64,000 nucleotides of DNA from Lachnospiraceae bacterium (GCA_910575555.1 CAJTFX010000006.1:125509-189508); one strand, 5' to 3'. Shown: positions 1 through 8,946, numbered from the stretch's first letter. Notes: a model not told the origin generated them from the letters alone. Numbers and translations are program-made.

Positions 1-758
1 AGATTATGGATATGGGAAATGTCATTGAAAATATCGTACAGGATGTGGATAAGCTGAATGACACTTCCCAAAATATGAAACAGGCGGGAGATACTTCCGC
101 CGCAATTATGAAGGAGTTGGTTTCTTCCACTGCCAGGGTCAATGAAGCCATCGGCAAAATCGGAAGCCAGATTTACGCCACCAATGAATCGGCCCAGAAA
201 ATCCGCGCGGCAGTGGATATTATCACTTCCATTGCCAGTGAGACTTCCCTGCTGTCTTTAAATGCAAGCATAGAGGCTGCAAGGGCAGGGGAATTCGGCA
301 AGGGATTTGCAGTGGTGGCGTCAGAGATACAAAAACTGGCGGAGGAATCCAACACTTCGGCCCAGACAATTACAGATGTGATTAATTCGCTGCTGGCAGA
401 TTCAGAAATGACCGTTAGGATTATGTCGGAAGCCGAAGAGATCATCAAAGATCAGAAAGAGAAACTGGACGCTACCCAGAGCCATTTTGTGGAAGTAGCT
501 GCAGGAATTAACAGTTCCAGAGAGGATGCCGCCATGATAGAAGAACGGACGCAGGTTTGTGATGTCTCCCGGAAAACAGTTGTGGAGGTGATCAGCAATC
601 TGTCTGCGCTGTCTCAGGAAAATGCGGCGTCTGCCCAGGGAACCACAGCTTCTATGGAAGAGCTGAACGCTACCATTCAGTTGCTGGCAGAGGCAGCCAA
701 CAGTCTGAGGGGACTGTCTGATCAGATGGAAGAAGAGATGAAATTTTTTAAACTGTAA
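1..758 (+). CDS. Methyl-accepting chemotaxis protein, C-terminal signalling part (5' end outside window)
   Basis: The frame is open to the left edge, so this is the 3' end of a longer gene. What remains is the cytoplasmic signalling domain of a chemoreceptor, which controls CheA through CheW and so flagellar rotation. The hairpin tip, the most conserved part of the family, is visible around residues 79-115 ([20 protein letters not shown], then [15 protein letters not shown]). The rest is heptad-rich, Ala/Ser/Glu-rich coiled coil, and no C-terminal CheR-docking pentapeptide is seen. The sensing and membrane parts are not in the window, so the ligand cannot be judged. Its presence fits the flagellar genes at 32.8-34.9 kb. 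A strong hairpin terminator follows the stop. Confidence 0.93.
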   Translation, partial: IMDMGNVIENIVQDVDKLNDTSQNMKQAGDTSAAIMKELVSSTARVNEAIGKIGSQIYATNESAQKIRAAVDIITSIASETSLLSLNASIEAARAGEFGKGFAVVASEIQKLAEESNTSAQTITDVINSLLADSEMTVRIMSEAEEIIKDQKEKLDATQSHFVEVAAGINSSREDAAMIEERTQVCDVSRKTVVEVISNLSALSQENAASAQGTTASMEELNATIQLLAEAANSLRGLSDQMEEEMKFFKL

Positions 759-773
759 CAGAGCGGCAGCGGG

Positions 774-810
774 GCTGTCAGGACAATTTAATCTGTCCTG
801 GCAGCTTTTG
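774..810 (+). terminator. Intrinsic terminator after the chemoreceptor
   Basis: A 12-bp stem (774-785 with 794-805, one G-U pair) and an 8-nt loop are followed by TTTTG. It lies between the chemoreceptor stop and the convergent glycosyltransferase gene, so it ends the chemoreceptor transcript. Confidence 0.75.
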
Positions 811-834
811 TTTCAGTGACTATGAGAATCTCGA

Positions 835-1824
835 TTATATCACACTCCGCCGCGCAGGAGCAATATCGTAAATGCGGCTGCTTTCCTTAACAGTCTGGGA
901 ATCCTGTTCCCGGATAATGTAAATGGGCCGGTTTTTATTTTCCATGTAATCTCTGGAGAGATATTCCCCCAGAATAAACAGCATTAACATCTGCAGACTG
1001 CTTAAAAACAACAGAATTGTGGATACAAAGTAGGCAGTTCCGACACTGTGGTGGAAAAAGACCTGCTGTACCAGTCCAAAGCCTCCCAGAATACAGGACA
1101 ACAGCAGCAGGAGAGAGCCCAGGATGCCGGGCAGCTTCAGGGGTACGGTGGAAAAAGAGAGGATTCCGTCAAAAGCATAGACAAACAGGCTTTTCAGATT
1201 CCATTTGCTTTTTCCGGCAGCCCGCTCCACATTGTGGAATTCCACCCATTTTGTCTCAAATCCCACAAAAGAGAAGATTCCTTTGGTATAACGGTTGTAT
1301 TCCTTCATGGAAAGGATGGCGTTCACCATGCTGCGGTTCATCATGCGGAAGTCTCCGGCCCCGTCGCTCATGTCCATATGGGTCATGCGCTGAATGACTT
1401 TGTAGAAGCTTCGGGAAAGCAGGCCCCTGAGGGCGCCGTCTCCTTCTCTTCCCATCCGTTTTCCGGCGCAGCAGTCATATCCTTCCTGGCTGACGGCATG
1501 ATACATGGCAGGCAGGAGTTTGGGCGGATGCTGCAGGTCGGCGTCCATAATGACGCAGTAATCTCCCGAAGCCTGTTTCAGTCCGGCATACATGGCGGCT
1601 TCTTTGCCGAAATTCCGGGAAAAGGAAATGTAATGGCAGTTTTTATCCTGGTAACAGAGCAGCTTCAGAATGTCCAGCGTGTGGTCTTTGCTGCCGTCGT
1701 CGATAAAGACAAATTCATAATTTAAATCTTCGATTTCAGTTACGATGGCGGAGGTTTCCCGGTAGAAAAGGGAAATCACTTCTTCTTCGTTGTAACAGGG
1801 TACGATGATGCTTAATTTATTCAT
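835..1824 (-). CDS. GT2 glycosyltransferase, GtrB / dolichol-P-mannose-synthase-like, with two C-terminal membrane segments
   Basis: A family 2 glycosyltransferase expected to move a sugar from a nucleotide donor to undecaprenyl phosphate on the inner membrane face. The N-terminal domain shows IIVPCYNEEE (residues 5-14), the donor-site IDDGS near 41-45, and DAD at 94-96 followed by LQHPP, the usual metal-binding pattern of this subfamily. Two hydrophobic segments at about 235-260 and 270-292 match the GtrB/YkoT layout. The start has a good site (GGAGAGG, six bases before ATG) and overlaps the stop of the upstream YfhO-GtrA gene by 8 bp, so the two are probably translationally coupled. GtrA flippases and YfhO-like membrane transferases are the known partners of such enzymes in decorating wall polymers. 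The sugar is unknown. Confidence 0.9.
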   Translation of the reverse strand: MNKLSIIVPCYNEEEVISLFYRETSAIVTEIEDLNYEFVFIDDGSKDHTLDILKLLCYQDKNCHYISFSRNFGKEAAMYAGLKQASGDYCVIMDADLQHPPKLLPAMYHAVSQEGYDCCAGKRMGREGDGALRGLLSRSFYKVIQRMTHMDMSDGAGDFRMMNRSMVNAILSMKEYNRYTKGIFSFVGFETKWVEFHNVERAAGKSKWNLKSLFVYAFDGILSFSTVPLKLPGILGSLLLLLSCILGGFGLVQQVFFHHSVGTAYFVSTILLFLSSLQMLMLFILGEYLSRDYMENKNRPIYIIREQDSQTVKESSRIYDIAPARRSVI

Positions 1825-4800
1825 GGCTTTCCTCTCCTTTCTGCTGCTGAATGGCAGGTAAACTGACAGACGCTTTTACACATGAGGCAGGTTTCTGAAA
1901 AATATGGCATTTGCAGATTACGTAATTTGCTGCCACAGTCACAAAACTTACGGCAATTTTGGAAATTACCGGCCGGAACTGGCAGCTTTGTATGAAAAAT
2001 GCCAGAAGCAGGTTTTCCGTAATCAGTGTGAGAAACCGCATGGATACAAAGGAAAACATCTCCTTTCCAATCTGGTTGCCGGAACGGAACACGAATTTCC
2101 GGTTGGTGACATAGGCAAACCCTACTGCAAAAACCCAGGCGATGGTGTTGGCTGTCAGATATTCCGCACCGGTGTGCAGCAGCGTCAGATAAACCGCGTA
2201 GTTCACAAAGGTAGTGGCGCCTCCGGTCAGCAGGTAGCTGAACAGCTCCCGGAAAGAATTGTTTTGAAACATCATTTGCAGTTGTTCATAAAATTTGTTG
2301 CTGGATAAAAACTTTTTCATCATGTCTCCTCTTTTCTGTATCAATGATTGATATATAATAAAGAACCGTTTTGAAAATATACGGTTACGAACAGTCGCAT
2401 GGCGGATGCTTCTTTGAAACAGCGGGGTTACCAGAAAAAGAACCAGGGATAACAGGCTTATAATCAGAGAAATTCTTTTTCCCGGCGGTTGGTAGGCGAT
2501 GACAATTTCATGGGTTCCCGCTGTCAGGGGAATGCCGACAAATTCGGTGTTTACCCGGCAGGCCGGCACATGTTCTCCGTCCAGTAAAATCTGGTAGCCA
2601 TCCCGGTAAGGAAAGGAGGTAACGAACCATCCTTGTTCCTGGAGAGAAGCAAAGCCGCGAAAGAGTGATTTTCCTTTCTCCGGTGAAGCATTGACTTCCC
2701 AGATATTCTGGTTTCCCCACTGGGACAGATCCATGATCCAGAGCCGGATATCTGATAAGATATAAGTTCCGGCGGAAAGTTCCAGCTTCAGGCTGCGAAT
2801 CTCTTCATTGGAAGAAACCATCCAGGTAAAAGTATCATTGCGGTTGGGATAGGGCGCATGCTTCCCGGAAAGCTTGTTGCGGATGCCGTTGAAATCTATG
2901 GTCACCTCCCTGCCGGAAGGTGATGTTACATTTAAAGCACAAATCAGCATCTGGTTCTGTAAAGGTTTCTGTAAAGGAATGACAGCTTTTGTTTTCGTTT
3001 TCAAAGAAAGCTTCAGGCTGCAGTCCGCCTGGTTCCATTCACAGACGATGCCCTGGGCTTCCAGCAGATTTATCAGGCCGGGAAGATCCAGGCTGTCTTT
3101 GGAAACAGCGGTAATCTGAGAAGTCTGCATAAAATCTTCCGCAGCCGTACTGTTTCCGGAAGCTGTACCGGAATCTGTGCTGTTCCCAGATTCCATGTCC
3201 GTAATCGTATAGCGGGTCATTGCCTCCAGGGAATAGGGAAATTCCAGTTTCTCATATTCTGTCTGGGCCATGGTTCCCGTGCTGGCATAGGCAGTGGGAA
3301 GGACATGTTGATTTTCCGCAATCACGATGCCTTCTTTTTCCGCTATGGGGCTGTATCCCCAGGGAAGCCGGGAGGATTTGGCCTGTATATACCGTATGCC
3401 CATCAGATAGGAAAACATGGGATTGGCGTCAGACATCAGGGCCACCCGGTTGCGGACGCGGATGGGATTTCTCATTGTATTATAATAGAAATCAGCGTAG
3501 CCGCTGTCTGTCACTGAGGAGTACATGGTGGTTTTTCCCATACCTGTAAGGGAGAGAACATTGACATTGGCATAAGGTTCTGTCAGAGTGTCAAACCGGT
3601 ATTGCCTGTCAAAGTTTAATTCCTCCAATTCCTCACTGGAAAATACATGCTGCCGTGTATCGGTATCCGAGATAAATTTATCCTGCCGCCCGATTGCAAT
3701 GAATGCCGTCATGGGAAACAGGCACAGCAGCAATGTAAGGGGCAGCCGCACCTTTTGGGGAGCGCCGGCTTTGCAGCTTAAGTGCAGCAGAGCGAAAATT
3801 CCGGCTGTCAGCCCTGCATCCAGAACGAGCGCCGGGGAATACTCGGAGAATAAAAGCGGAGTGAAGCAGAGCAGCCCGCAGATCAGACTGTGGCGTTCCT
3901 CTCGCTCAAACAACCGCTCCAGTGACAGGGCGCAAAGCAGAATCAGCAGCGGAATCAGGGGAATCAGCACCTTGTGCCGCACATACAGCATACCGCTTAA
4001 CAGCCAGGAGCATGTATTTACGGTGAGGCACAGCAGCAATGCAAGGCTGAGAAGCCGGGTGCTTTTCCGCTTTATGCTCAGCAGCAGCGTGTACAGGCTG
4101 AGAATGGTCAGCCCGCAGCCGTAGGGGTGGTACAAAAGAGATTTCATGGAGAAATCAAGAGATAATATCTCCTGAATGGCCGGGGCAGTTCCGGCGTCTT
4201 TTTTGGTGGAAAGCAAATCCAGTCCCGTAGGCAGCAGCAAAACTGCGGCAATTCCGATGGAAATTCCAACAGAAAAGAAAAAGCGAAGCCAAAGGCTTAA
4301 ATGGGCAGATTTTCCCGGCATAAAATACATACAGTGAATGAGATACAGCAGCAAAACTGCCAGGACTGCCGGGGCAAAGTAATAACTGTGCAGGTAAACC
4401 ATCACCAATGCTGAGACCAAAAGCCCATGCTTCTTTTTTTCCAGAAGCCGATCTATGCCGAGTAATGCCAAAAGCAGAAAAGGCATATAGTTGACAAACA
4501 TAATCTGATGGTGGGCATGGTAAAAACAGGCGGCGCAGGCATACAGGATTCCTCCCATGAAAGAGAAAAAAGGGCGGGAAAGATGTTTCTTCAGCCAGTA
4601 ACAGCACAGGTTTGCCCCTGCAATCAGCTCCAAAATGGCATAGACAGAAATAATTACGGTCATGGGAACCTGCGGCAGCGCAAAAGAAAGTAAAACATCC
4701 GGCCGCAGCAGCCCGTAATAGGAAAAATCATAGATATTGCTGCCTGCGCCCAGGGGTGAAGTATCCGGAAGTATCTGCCCGGTTTCCTGAAAGATTGTCC

Positions 4801-4975
4801 GGAACTGCTGAGCCACAGCCACATGCTGACTGAACCAGTCTCCCTCAGAACCGAAGATGCTGTCTTTTGGAAGAATCAGCAGCACACAGAGAAGGGTGAA
4901 CAGAGTCAGCAGCAGCGGGCAGAACAGAACATGTAATTTTTTTCCAGTATGATGTATATAAGTATTCTGATTCAT
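1817..4975 (-). CDS. YfhO-family membrane protein fused to a GtrA-family protein
   Basis: Residues 1-884 form a YfhO-type protein: about a dozen hydrophobic segments, with YfhO-like features such as the GSEGDWFSQHVAVAQQFR loop near the N-terminus, then a large extracytoplasmic domain and a final membrane segment. Residues 885-1052 are a separate four-helix GtrA-type protein (RELFSYLLTGGATTFVNYAVY). YfhO proteins are linked to glycosylation of lipoteichoic acid, and GtrA proteins to flipping of lipid-linked sugars. The start at 4975 is chosen because GGGAGGAG lies five bases before it; an ATG 57 bases further upstream has no such site. The junction is odd: a ribosome site (AGGAG, five bases) precedes ATG at 2320, exactly where a separate gtrA gene would start. 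The fusion may be real, or both forms may be made. The gene pairs with the GT2 gene downstream. Confidence 0.85.
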   Translation of the reverse strand: MNQNTYIHHTGKKLHVLFCPLLLTLFTLLCVLLILPKDSIFGSEGDWFSQHVAVAQQFRTIFQETGQILPDTSPLGAGSNIYDFSYYGLLRPDVLLSFALPQVPMTVIISVYAILELIAGANLCCYWLKKHLSRPFFSFMGGILYACAACFYHAHHQIMFVNYMPFLLLALLGIDRLLEKKKHGLLVSALVMVYLHSYYFAPAVLAVLLLYLIHCMYFMPGKSAHLSLWLRFFFSVGISIGIAAVLLLPTGLDLLSTKKDAGTAPAIQEILSLDFSMKSLLYHPYGCGLTILSLYTLLLSIKRKSTRLLSLALLLCLTVNTCSWLLSGMLYVRHKVLIPLIPLLILLCALSLERLFEREERHSLICGLLCFTPLLFSEYSPALVLDAGLTAGIFALLHLSCKAGAPQKVRLPLTLLLCLFPMTAFIAIGRQDKFISDTDTRQHVFSSEELEELNFDRQYRFDTLTEPYANVNVLSLTGMGKTTMYSSVTDSGYADFYYNTMRNPIRVRNRVALMSDANPMFSYLMGIRYIQAKSSRLPWGYSPIAEKEGIVIAENQHVLPTAYASTGTMAQTEYEKLEFPYSLEAMTRYTITDMESGNSTDSGTASGNSTAAEDFMQTSQITAVSKDSLDLPGLINLLEAQGIVCEWNQADCSLKLSLKTKTKAVIPLQKPLQNQMLICALNVTSPSGREVTIDFNGIRNKLSGKHAPYPNRNDTFTWMVSSNEEIRSLKLELSAGTYILSDIRLWIMDLSQWGNQNIWEVNASPEKGKSLFRGFASLQEQGWFVTSFPYRDGYQILLDGEHVPACRVNTEFVGIPLTAGTHEIVIAYQPPGKRISLIISLLSLVLFLVTPLFQRSIRHATVRNRIFSKRFFIIYQSLIQKRGDMMKKFLSSNKFYEQLQMMFQNNSFRELFSYLLTGGATTFVNYAVYLTLLHTGAEYLTANTIAWVFAVGFAYVTNRKFVFRSGNQIGKEMFSFVSMRFLTLITENLLLAFFIQSCQFRPVISKIAVSFVTVAANYVICKCHIFQKPASCVKASVSLPAIQQQKGEESHE
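2318..2333 (-). promoter_or_regulatory. Internal ribosome binding site and start for a free GtrA protein
   Basis: Inside the fused gene, AGGAG is followed by ACATG and then ATG at 2320 (a second ATG at 2323 directly abuts). The coding frame gives MMKKFLSSNKF, a typical free GtrA start. This suggests the two genes were once separate and that GtrA may still be made alone. Confidence 0.5.
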
Positions 4976-5093
4976 AAGCTCCTCCCGATGTATGTATGAG
5001 TATAAATGCTTATTCTTATTATAACGAGTCATTCAATGATTCGACTGCAAGGAAAAGTATAAAAGGAAAATCTGAAAAAAACATGGAAGAAAA

Positions 5094-5143
5094 TCTTAAA
5101 GATTCTTAAGAATTTTTAAACCAACACAAATTTATGCTAAAAT
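5094..5143 (+). promoter_or_regulatory. Promoter with three 10-bp-spaced repeats upstream of the response regulator
   Basis: A -35-like TTTAAA (5115-5120), a 17-bp spacer and an extended -10 (TG at 5135, TAAAAT 5138-5143) precede the response regulator. TCTTAAAGAT, TCTTAAGAAT and TTTTAAACCA start at 5094, 5104 and 5114, an exact 10-bp period, and the third covers the -35. Direct repeats of this pitch are typical binding sites of OmpR/PhoB-type regulators, so autoregulation is likely. Confidence 0.55.
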
Positions 5144-5213
5144 GAAACAGAATTCATATACCCGTGACCAGATAATTTACCCGCGAGTATAAATATGTGA
5201 CAGGAGATAAGCA

Positions 5214-5957
5214 ATGAACGGAAATGAAATGCCCAGAATTCTGATGGTGGACGATAATCCGGAAATCCGGGAGGTGGTCAATATTTTACTGTCCGGCGAA
5301 GGCTGCCAGGTGGACGAGGCCTCAAACGGAGCCCAGGCCCTTCAAAAGATCCAAAAGACAGAGTATGATCTGGTAATTTTGGATGTGATGATGCCTCAGA
5401 TGAACGGATACCAGACTTGTCTGGAAATCAGAAAACACAACAACACTCCTATTTTATTTCTGAGCGCCAGGTCTCAGGTAGAGGACAAGACCTTGGGGTT
5501 TTCCAGCGGAGGAGATGATTATCTGCCAAAGCCCTTTTCCTACCAGGAGCTCTTAAGCCGGGTTAAAGCGCTTATACGCAGATATCAGGTCTACCGGGGA
5601 AAGGAATATCAGGAGGACAGACATTCCCCAAATGCCCGTCAGGCTTCTCAGAATGAACGTGTGATCAGCCTGCCCGGAATAGAAATCTATGAACAGCAGG
5701 AGAAGGTGCTGTCGGAGGGAACAGAGATCGAGCTGACAGACATTGAATTTGCAATTCTGCATCTCCTTGCCGGCCACAGAGGACAGATTTTTTCAGCCCG
5801 GCATTTGTATGAAAGCATCTGGGAAGAAGATTATTATTACGGAGCGTCCAATACCGTGATGGTACATATCCGCAACCTGCGGGGGAAAATCGAAAAAGAC
5901 CCCCACAATCCGAAAATTATTAAAAATGTCTGGGGAAAAGGATACCGCTGTGAGTAA
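5214..5957 (+). CDS. OmpR/PhoB-family response regulator
   Basis: A DNA-binding response regulator of 247 residues. The receiver domain (about 7-122) has the acidic pair D13-D14, the phosphoacceptor D57 (VILDVMMP), the switch serine in LFLSAR near 86 and the conserved lysine in LPKPFS near 108. A winged-helix effector domain fills about 150-247 (LTDIEFAILHLLAGHRG, then NTVMVHIRNLRGKIE). The linker between them is longer and more charged than usual. The start has AGGAGATAAGCA before ATG. The paired kinase follows directly and overlaps or nearly abuts it, so the two form an operon. The signal and targets are unknown; the nearby envelope genes are candidates only by proximity. Confidence 0.94.
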   Translation: MNGNEMPRILMVDDNPEIREVVNILLSGEGCQVDEASNGAQALQKIQKTEYDLVILDVMMPQMNGYQTCLEIRKHNNTPILFLSARSQVEDKTLGFSSGGDDYLPKPFSYQELLSRVKALIRRYQVYRGKEYQEDRHSPNARQASQNERVISLPGIEIYEQQEKVLSEGTEIELTDIEFAILHLLAGHRGQIFSARHLYESIWEEDYYYGASNTVMVHIRNLRGKIEKDPHNPKIIKNVWGKGYRCE

Positions 5958-5991
5958 AAACCGGAAGGGAGCAAAAAGGGAGGAGATTTCT

Positions 5992-7356
5992 GTGAGAAAA
6001 AGCGGCGGAAAGCAAAAATGGCAGGAAAGGTGGCAGGAGCTCACCGGCAAGATGACGTTCCGGCTGTTTCTGCTGCTGATAGGATGCGGATTTCTGACAT
6101 TTGGAACCTTCTGGTTTCTGATGCAGTATCAGGTTCAGTTTTATGTGAATCTGGTGAAAAACGGATGTATTGAATTTGACGCGAAGCAGATTACAGAGGA
6201 CATGAAGAAAAAGGCTGAAAATATCCGATTTGCAGATTACAGCCAAAAAGAACTGATAGACTATCTGGAAATAGAAAAATATGACGACGGCTATACTTCT
6301 ATTATATTTTATGACGAGGAGGGCCAGTTTCAGTTTTACGCACTGGACTACAGCGTATCGGAAACATTTCTGGGAGGCGCGTTCTGGTATAATAACACGT
6401 ATTATGGCGGGCTGAACTGGATGGGACAGGTGGAATTTCTGGATACCACAGAAACGGTCATGGTGTACTCTCTGCATCAGTCTTTGATTGCAGCGCCTTA
6501 TTTTTTCTGTTCCCTGCTGATCAGCATGCTGATGCTCCTGCCGGTGATTATCTATGTATGGCGGAGGATGCGTTATGTGGGCAGGGTAAAGAAAGAGATT
6601 TTGATTATGGCAGACGGAGATCTGGAACATTCTGTTACGGTAAAGGGAAGAGACGAAATCGGAATCCTGGCCAGGAATCTGGATGAAATGCGCCTGGCGC
6701 TGGAGGAAAATATCCGTCAGGAGCAGGAGGGGAAAAAAGCGAACCATGATTTGATCCGCTCTGTTTCCCATGATCTGAGAACGCCCATGACTACTTTATA
6801 CGGATACCTGGAAATTCTGGATCAGAAGAAATGCCCTGACGGAAAGCAGGAGGAGTATATCCGGCGGTGCATAGACAAAGTAGAGGAAATCCGCGCCCTG
6901 TCCGATAAAATGTTTGAGTATGCCCTGATTTATGGAAAAAAAGAGCAGGAGGAGCTGACAGAGCTCTTTCTGTGGGAATTGCTGGAAGAGATGGAAAGCA
7001 GCCGGGAATTTCTGATGTTAAACGGGTTTCAGGTGGAAGAAGAATTTCTGGCGCCGGAAGAAGTGAAATTCCGGGGAAACCGGATTTTTTTTCAGAGGGT
7101 GTTCAATAATCTGTTTTCCAATATTTTAAAATACGGAGACAGAGAACAACCGGTACAGCTGTCGGTTAAAACGGAAAAGGGATATGTGGAATTTGTTTTC
7201 CGCAACTGGAAAAGGAAAGAGGAAGAACAGGTGGAAAGCAACAGAATCGGCTTGAAAAGTGTGCAGAAAATGGTAGAATTGCAGGGAGGGCATTTTTTTG
7301 CGGCGGAGGAGGAAGAAACCTTTGCCGTTACGATAGGGTTTCCGCTGCAGGAATGA
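5992..7356 (+). CDS. Membrane sensor histidine kinase
   Basis: Partner of the preceding response regulator. Counting from a GTG at 5992 (GGGAGGAG seven bases upstream), the protein has 454 residues: a membrane segment at about 24-46, an extracytoplasmic sensor region of about 120 residues, a second segment at about 168-190, a HAMP linker, the phosphoacceptor histidine at about 260 (SVSHDLRTPM), and a C-terminal ATPase domain with an N-box-like VFNNLFSNILKYG. The glycine-rich G boxes are weak: the end reads RIGLKSVQKMVELQGG, where many kinases have GxGLG, as is common in clostridial kinases of this type. An ATG at 5926 in the same frame would overlap the regulator by 32 bases but lacks a ribosome site. 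Confidence 0.92.
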   Translation: MRKSGGKQKWQERWQELTGKMTFRLFLLLIGCGFLTFGTFWFLMQYQVQFYVNLVKNGCIEFDAKQITEDMKKKAENIRFADYSQKELIDYLEIEKYDDGYTSIIFYDEEGQFQFYALDYSVSETFLGGAFWYNNTYYGGLNWMGQVEFLDTTETVMVYSLHQSLIAAPYFFCSLLISMLMLLPVIIYVWRRMRYVGRVKKEILIMADGDLEHSVTVKGRDEIGILARNLDEMRLALEENIRQEQEGKKANHDLIRSVSHDLRTPMTTLYGYLEILDQKKCPDGKQEEYIRRCIDKVEEIRALSDKMFEYALIYGKKEQEELTELFLWELLEEMESSREFLMLNGFQVEEEFLAPEEVKFRGNRIFFQRVFNNLFSNILKYGDREQPVQLSVKTEKGYVEFVFRNWKRKEEEQVESNRIGLKSVQKMVELQGGHFFAAEEEETFAVTIGFPLQE

Positions 7357-7393
7357 CCATACATATGCCAATCAATGAAATGGAGGAGCGCAA

Positions 7394-7897
7394 ATGCGGG
7401 AACAGTTAACCAGAAGTGATGTGAAGAAAATAGAAGAAGAAATTGAGTACCGGAAGCTGGTGGTGCGCAAAGAAGCCATCGAGGCGGTGAAGGAGGCCAG
7501 GGCCCACGGAGATTTAAGCGAAAATTTTGAGTATCATGCGGCCAAGAAGGACAAAAATAAGAACGAAAGCAGAATCCGCTATCTGGAACGGATGCTGAAA
7601 ACAGCGGTGATTGTGTCAGATGCTTCCAAAGAGGATGAAGTGGGGATTAATAATACAGTTACCGTGTATTTTGAGGAAGATGACGAGGAACAGGTCTTTC
7701 GGCTTGTGACTTCCATCCGGGGAAATTCCATGAAAAACTTAATCAGTACGGAATCTCCCATCGGGAAAGCAATCCTGGGACATAAAGCCGGGGACAGAGT
7801 GCAGATAAAGGTCAGCGACGATTACAGTTACTATGCTGTAATCCGAAAAATTGAAAATACATCGGAGGATGAACATGACGCCATCCGGGGGTTTTAA
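7394..7897 (+). CDS. greA: GreA/GreB-family transcription elongation factor
   Basis: A 167-residue transcript-cleavage factor that enters the RNA polymerase secondary channel and rescues stalled complexes. The N-terminal coiled coil carries the family signature GDLSENFEYHAAK (about 38-50), including the acidic tip residues; the C-terminal FKBP-like domain ends around the segment SPIGKAILGHKAGDRVQIKV, a clear GreA match. The lysine-rich stretch after the signature (KKDKNKNE) and Phe in place of the usual Ala differ from the common form, so this may be a second, divergent copy in the genome. The start has GGAGGAGCGCAA before ATG. It lies 37 bp after the kinase and could be co-transcribed with it. 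Confidence 0.85.
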   Translation: MREQLTRSDVKKIEEEIEYRKLVVRKEAIEAVKEARAHGDLSENFEYHAAKKDKNKNESRIRYLERMLKTAVIVSDASKEDEVGINNTVTVYFEEDDEEQVFRLVTSIRGNSMKNLISTESPIGKAILGHKAGDRVQIKVSDDYSYYAVIRKIENTSEDEHDAIRGF

Positions 7898-7899
7898 CG

Positions 7900-7925
7900 G
7901 TAAAACAGCCGTCAGGCTATTTTAC
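7900..7925. terminator. Shared terminator hairpin between convergent greA and csoR-like genes
   Basis: An 11-bp stem (7900-7910 with 7915-7925, one G-T mismatch that still pairs as RNA) has a 4-base loop. A/T-rich stem ends give a U run in either direction. It overlaps the stop codon of the minus-strand gene. Confidence 0.6.
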
Positions 7926-8282
7926 AAACTTCTCAATGGCGTTTTTCAGATCCTCTAATGCCTGCTGATCCCCATGTTCCACTGCATCCACAATACAGTG
8001 GGAGATATGATCCTCCAGAATGATTTTGCCAATATTATTGATGGCGGAGCGGACAGCGGCAATCTGAATCAGAACCTCACTGCAGTCCCTGCCGTCTTCC
8101 ACCATCCGCCTGACAGCTTCCATATGGCCGATGGCCCGGGCCATCCGGTTCAGCACAGCCTGGGTCTGTGTGTGGCTGTGAGAATGTGTATGAGCTGTCT
8201 GTGAACTGTTTTCTGGCGTCTGCCCTTCCGTTGGAGCCTGCTCAGAAACAGGATAACTGCTGTCCGAATCATTGTTTTGCAA
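7917..8282 (-). CDS. CsoR/RcnR-family metal-sensing transcriptional repressor
   Basis: A 121-residue all-helical DUF156 repressor. The family core runs from about residue 35 to the end (AVLNRMARAIGHMEAVRRMV). Ligands of the copper-type CsoR site are visible: Cys in GRDCSEV, His in LEDHISHC and Cys four residues later. The N-terminus is long and histidine-rich (HTHSHSHT), which recalls nickel/cobalt members that use an extra His, so the metal cannot be assigned. The start is a TTG at 8282 with AAGGAGGT eight bases before it. No metal transporter is adjacent, so its targets are elsewhere or it is an orphan. Confidence 0.87.
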   Translation of the reverse strand: MQNNDSDSSYPVSEQAPTEGQTPENSSQTAHTHSHSHTQTQAVLNRMARAIGHMEAVRRMVEDGRDCSEVLIQIAAVRSAINNIGKIILEDHISHCIVDAVEHGDQQALEDLKNAIEKFVK

Positions 8283-8299
8283 GTCTGTAAACCTCCTTC

Positions 8300-8866
8300 T
8301 TATAGAAACCAGACATTCTGACTGGTGGAGGACACACAGGCTGCGCCTGCGGAAAGCATGGAAATTACATCCTCTTTCTCAGAAATCAGTCCGCCGGTAA
8401 TCACAGGAATGTGATTCATGCTGCATATACGTTTTAAGACCCGCGGCATCAGAGCCGGCAGAACCTCAATCACGTCAGGTTTTACATTTTGAAGCTGTTT
8501 CTCAATGCTGGAAAGCGCAAGTGAATCAATCACAAAAAAGCGGAGCACGGTAAACAGAGACAGTTTTGCAGCATATTTGATCAGTGCAGGTTTGGTGGAA
8601 ATAATACCGTCTGCCTCTGTGCGCTGCTGAATATAGTCTACGGCAATTTCCTTGGGCGCCAGTCCGGTAATCAGATCCAAATGCACCACAGCCAGTTTGC
8701 CGGCCTGTTTGATTCTGGCAACGATATCAGGAATATTGCAGATATCGCCGAACAGAATAAAGATAATCCGGCTTTCACAGGTCAGGGCGCATTCTAAACT
8801 CTCAAAGCTGTTAACAGCGGCAATAACGGGTGAATCTTCAATAGCTTCACGGTATTCCTTTTTCAT
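8300..8866 (-). CDS. glpP: GlpP-type glycerol-3-phosphate-responsive antiterminator
   Basis: A 188-residue TIM-barrel protein of the GlpP family, which binds mRNA leaders of glycerol-use genes when glycerol-3-phosphate is present. Family features include the segment AVVHLDLITGLAPKE, ADGIISTKP, the R-F-F-V-I-D-S-L-A stretch, IEVLPALMP and PVITGGLI near the phosphate end of the barrel. The start at 8866 is used because AAGGAG lies seven bases upstream; an ATG two codons earlier would be only one base from that site. No glycerol genes are next to it. It is followed after a short gap by the csoR-like gene on the same strand. Confidence 0.9.
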   Translation of the reverse strand: MKKEYREAIEDSPVIAAVNSFESLECALTCESRIIFILFGDICNIPDIVARIKQAGKLAVVHLDLITGLAPKEIAVDYIQQRTEADGIISTKPALIKYAAKLSLFTVLRFFVIDSLALSSIEKQLQNVKPDVIEVLPALMPRVLKRICSMNHIPVITGGLISEKEDVISMLSAGAACVSSTSQNVWFL

Positions 8867-8946
8867 AAGCATACTCCTTTGCGTATCCGGTATTGCCTTT
8901 TATTATACACGACAGATAAGAACTTTGCCATATGCAGCGTCAATTT

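Noticed and set aside
4976-5032. Longer YfhO-GtrA protein starting at 5032
   Set aside because: There is no ribosome site there; GGGAGGAG before 4975 lies inside that extension.
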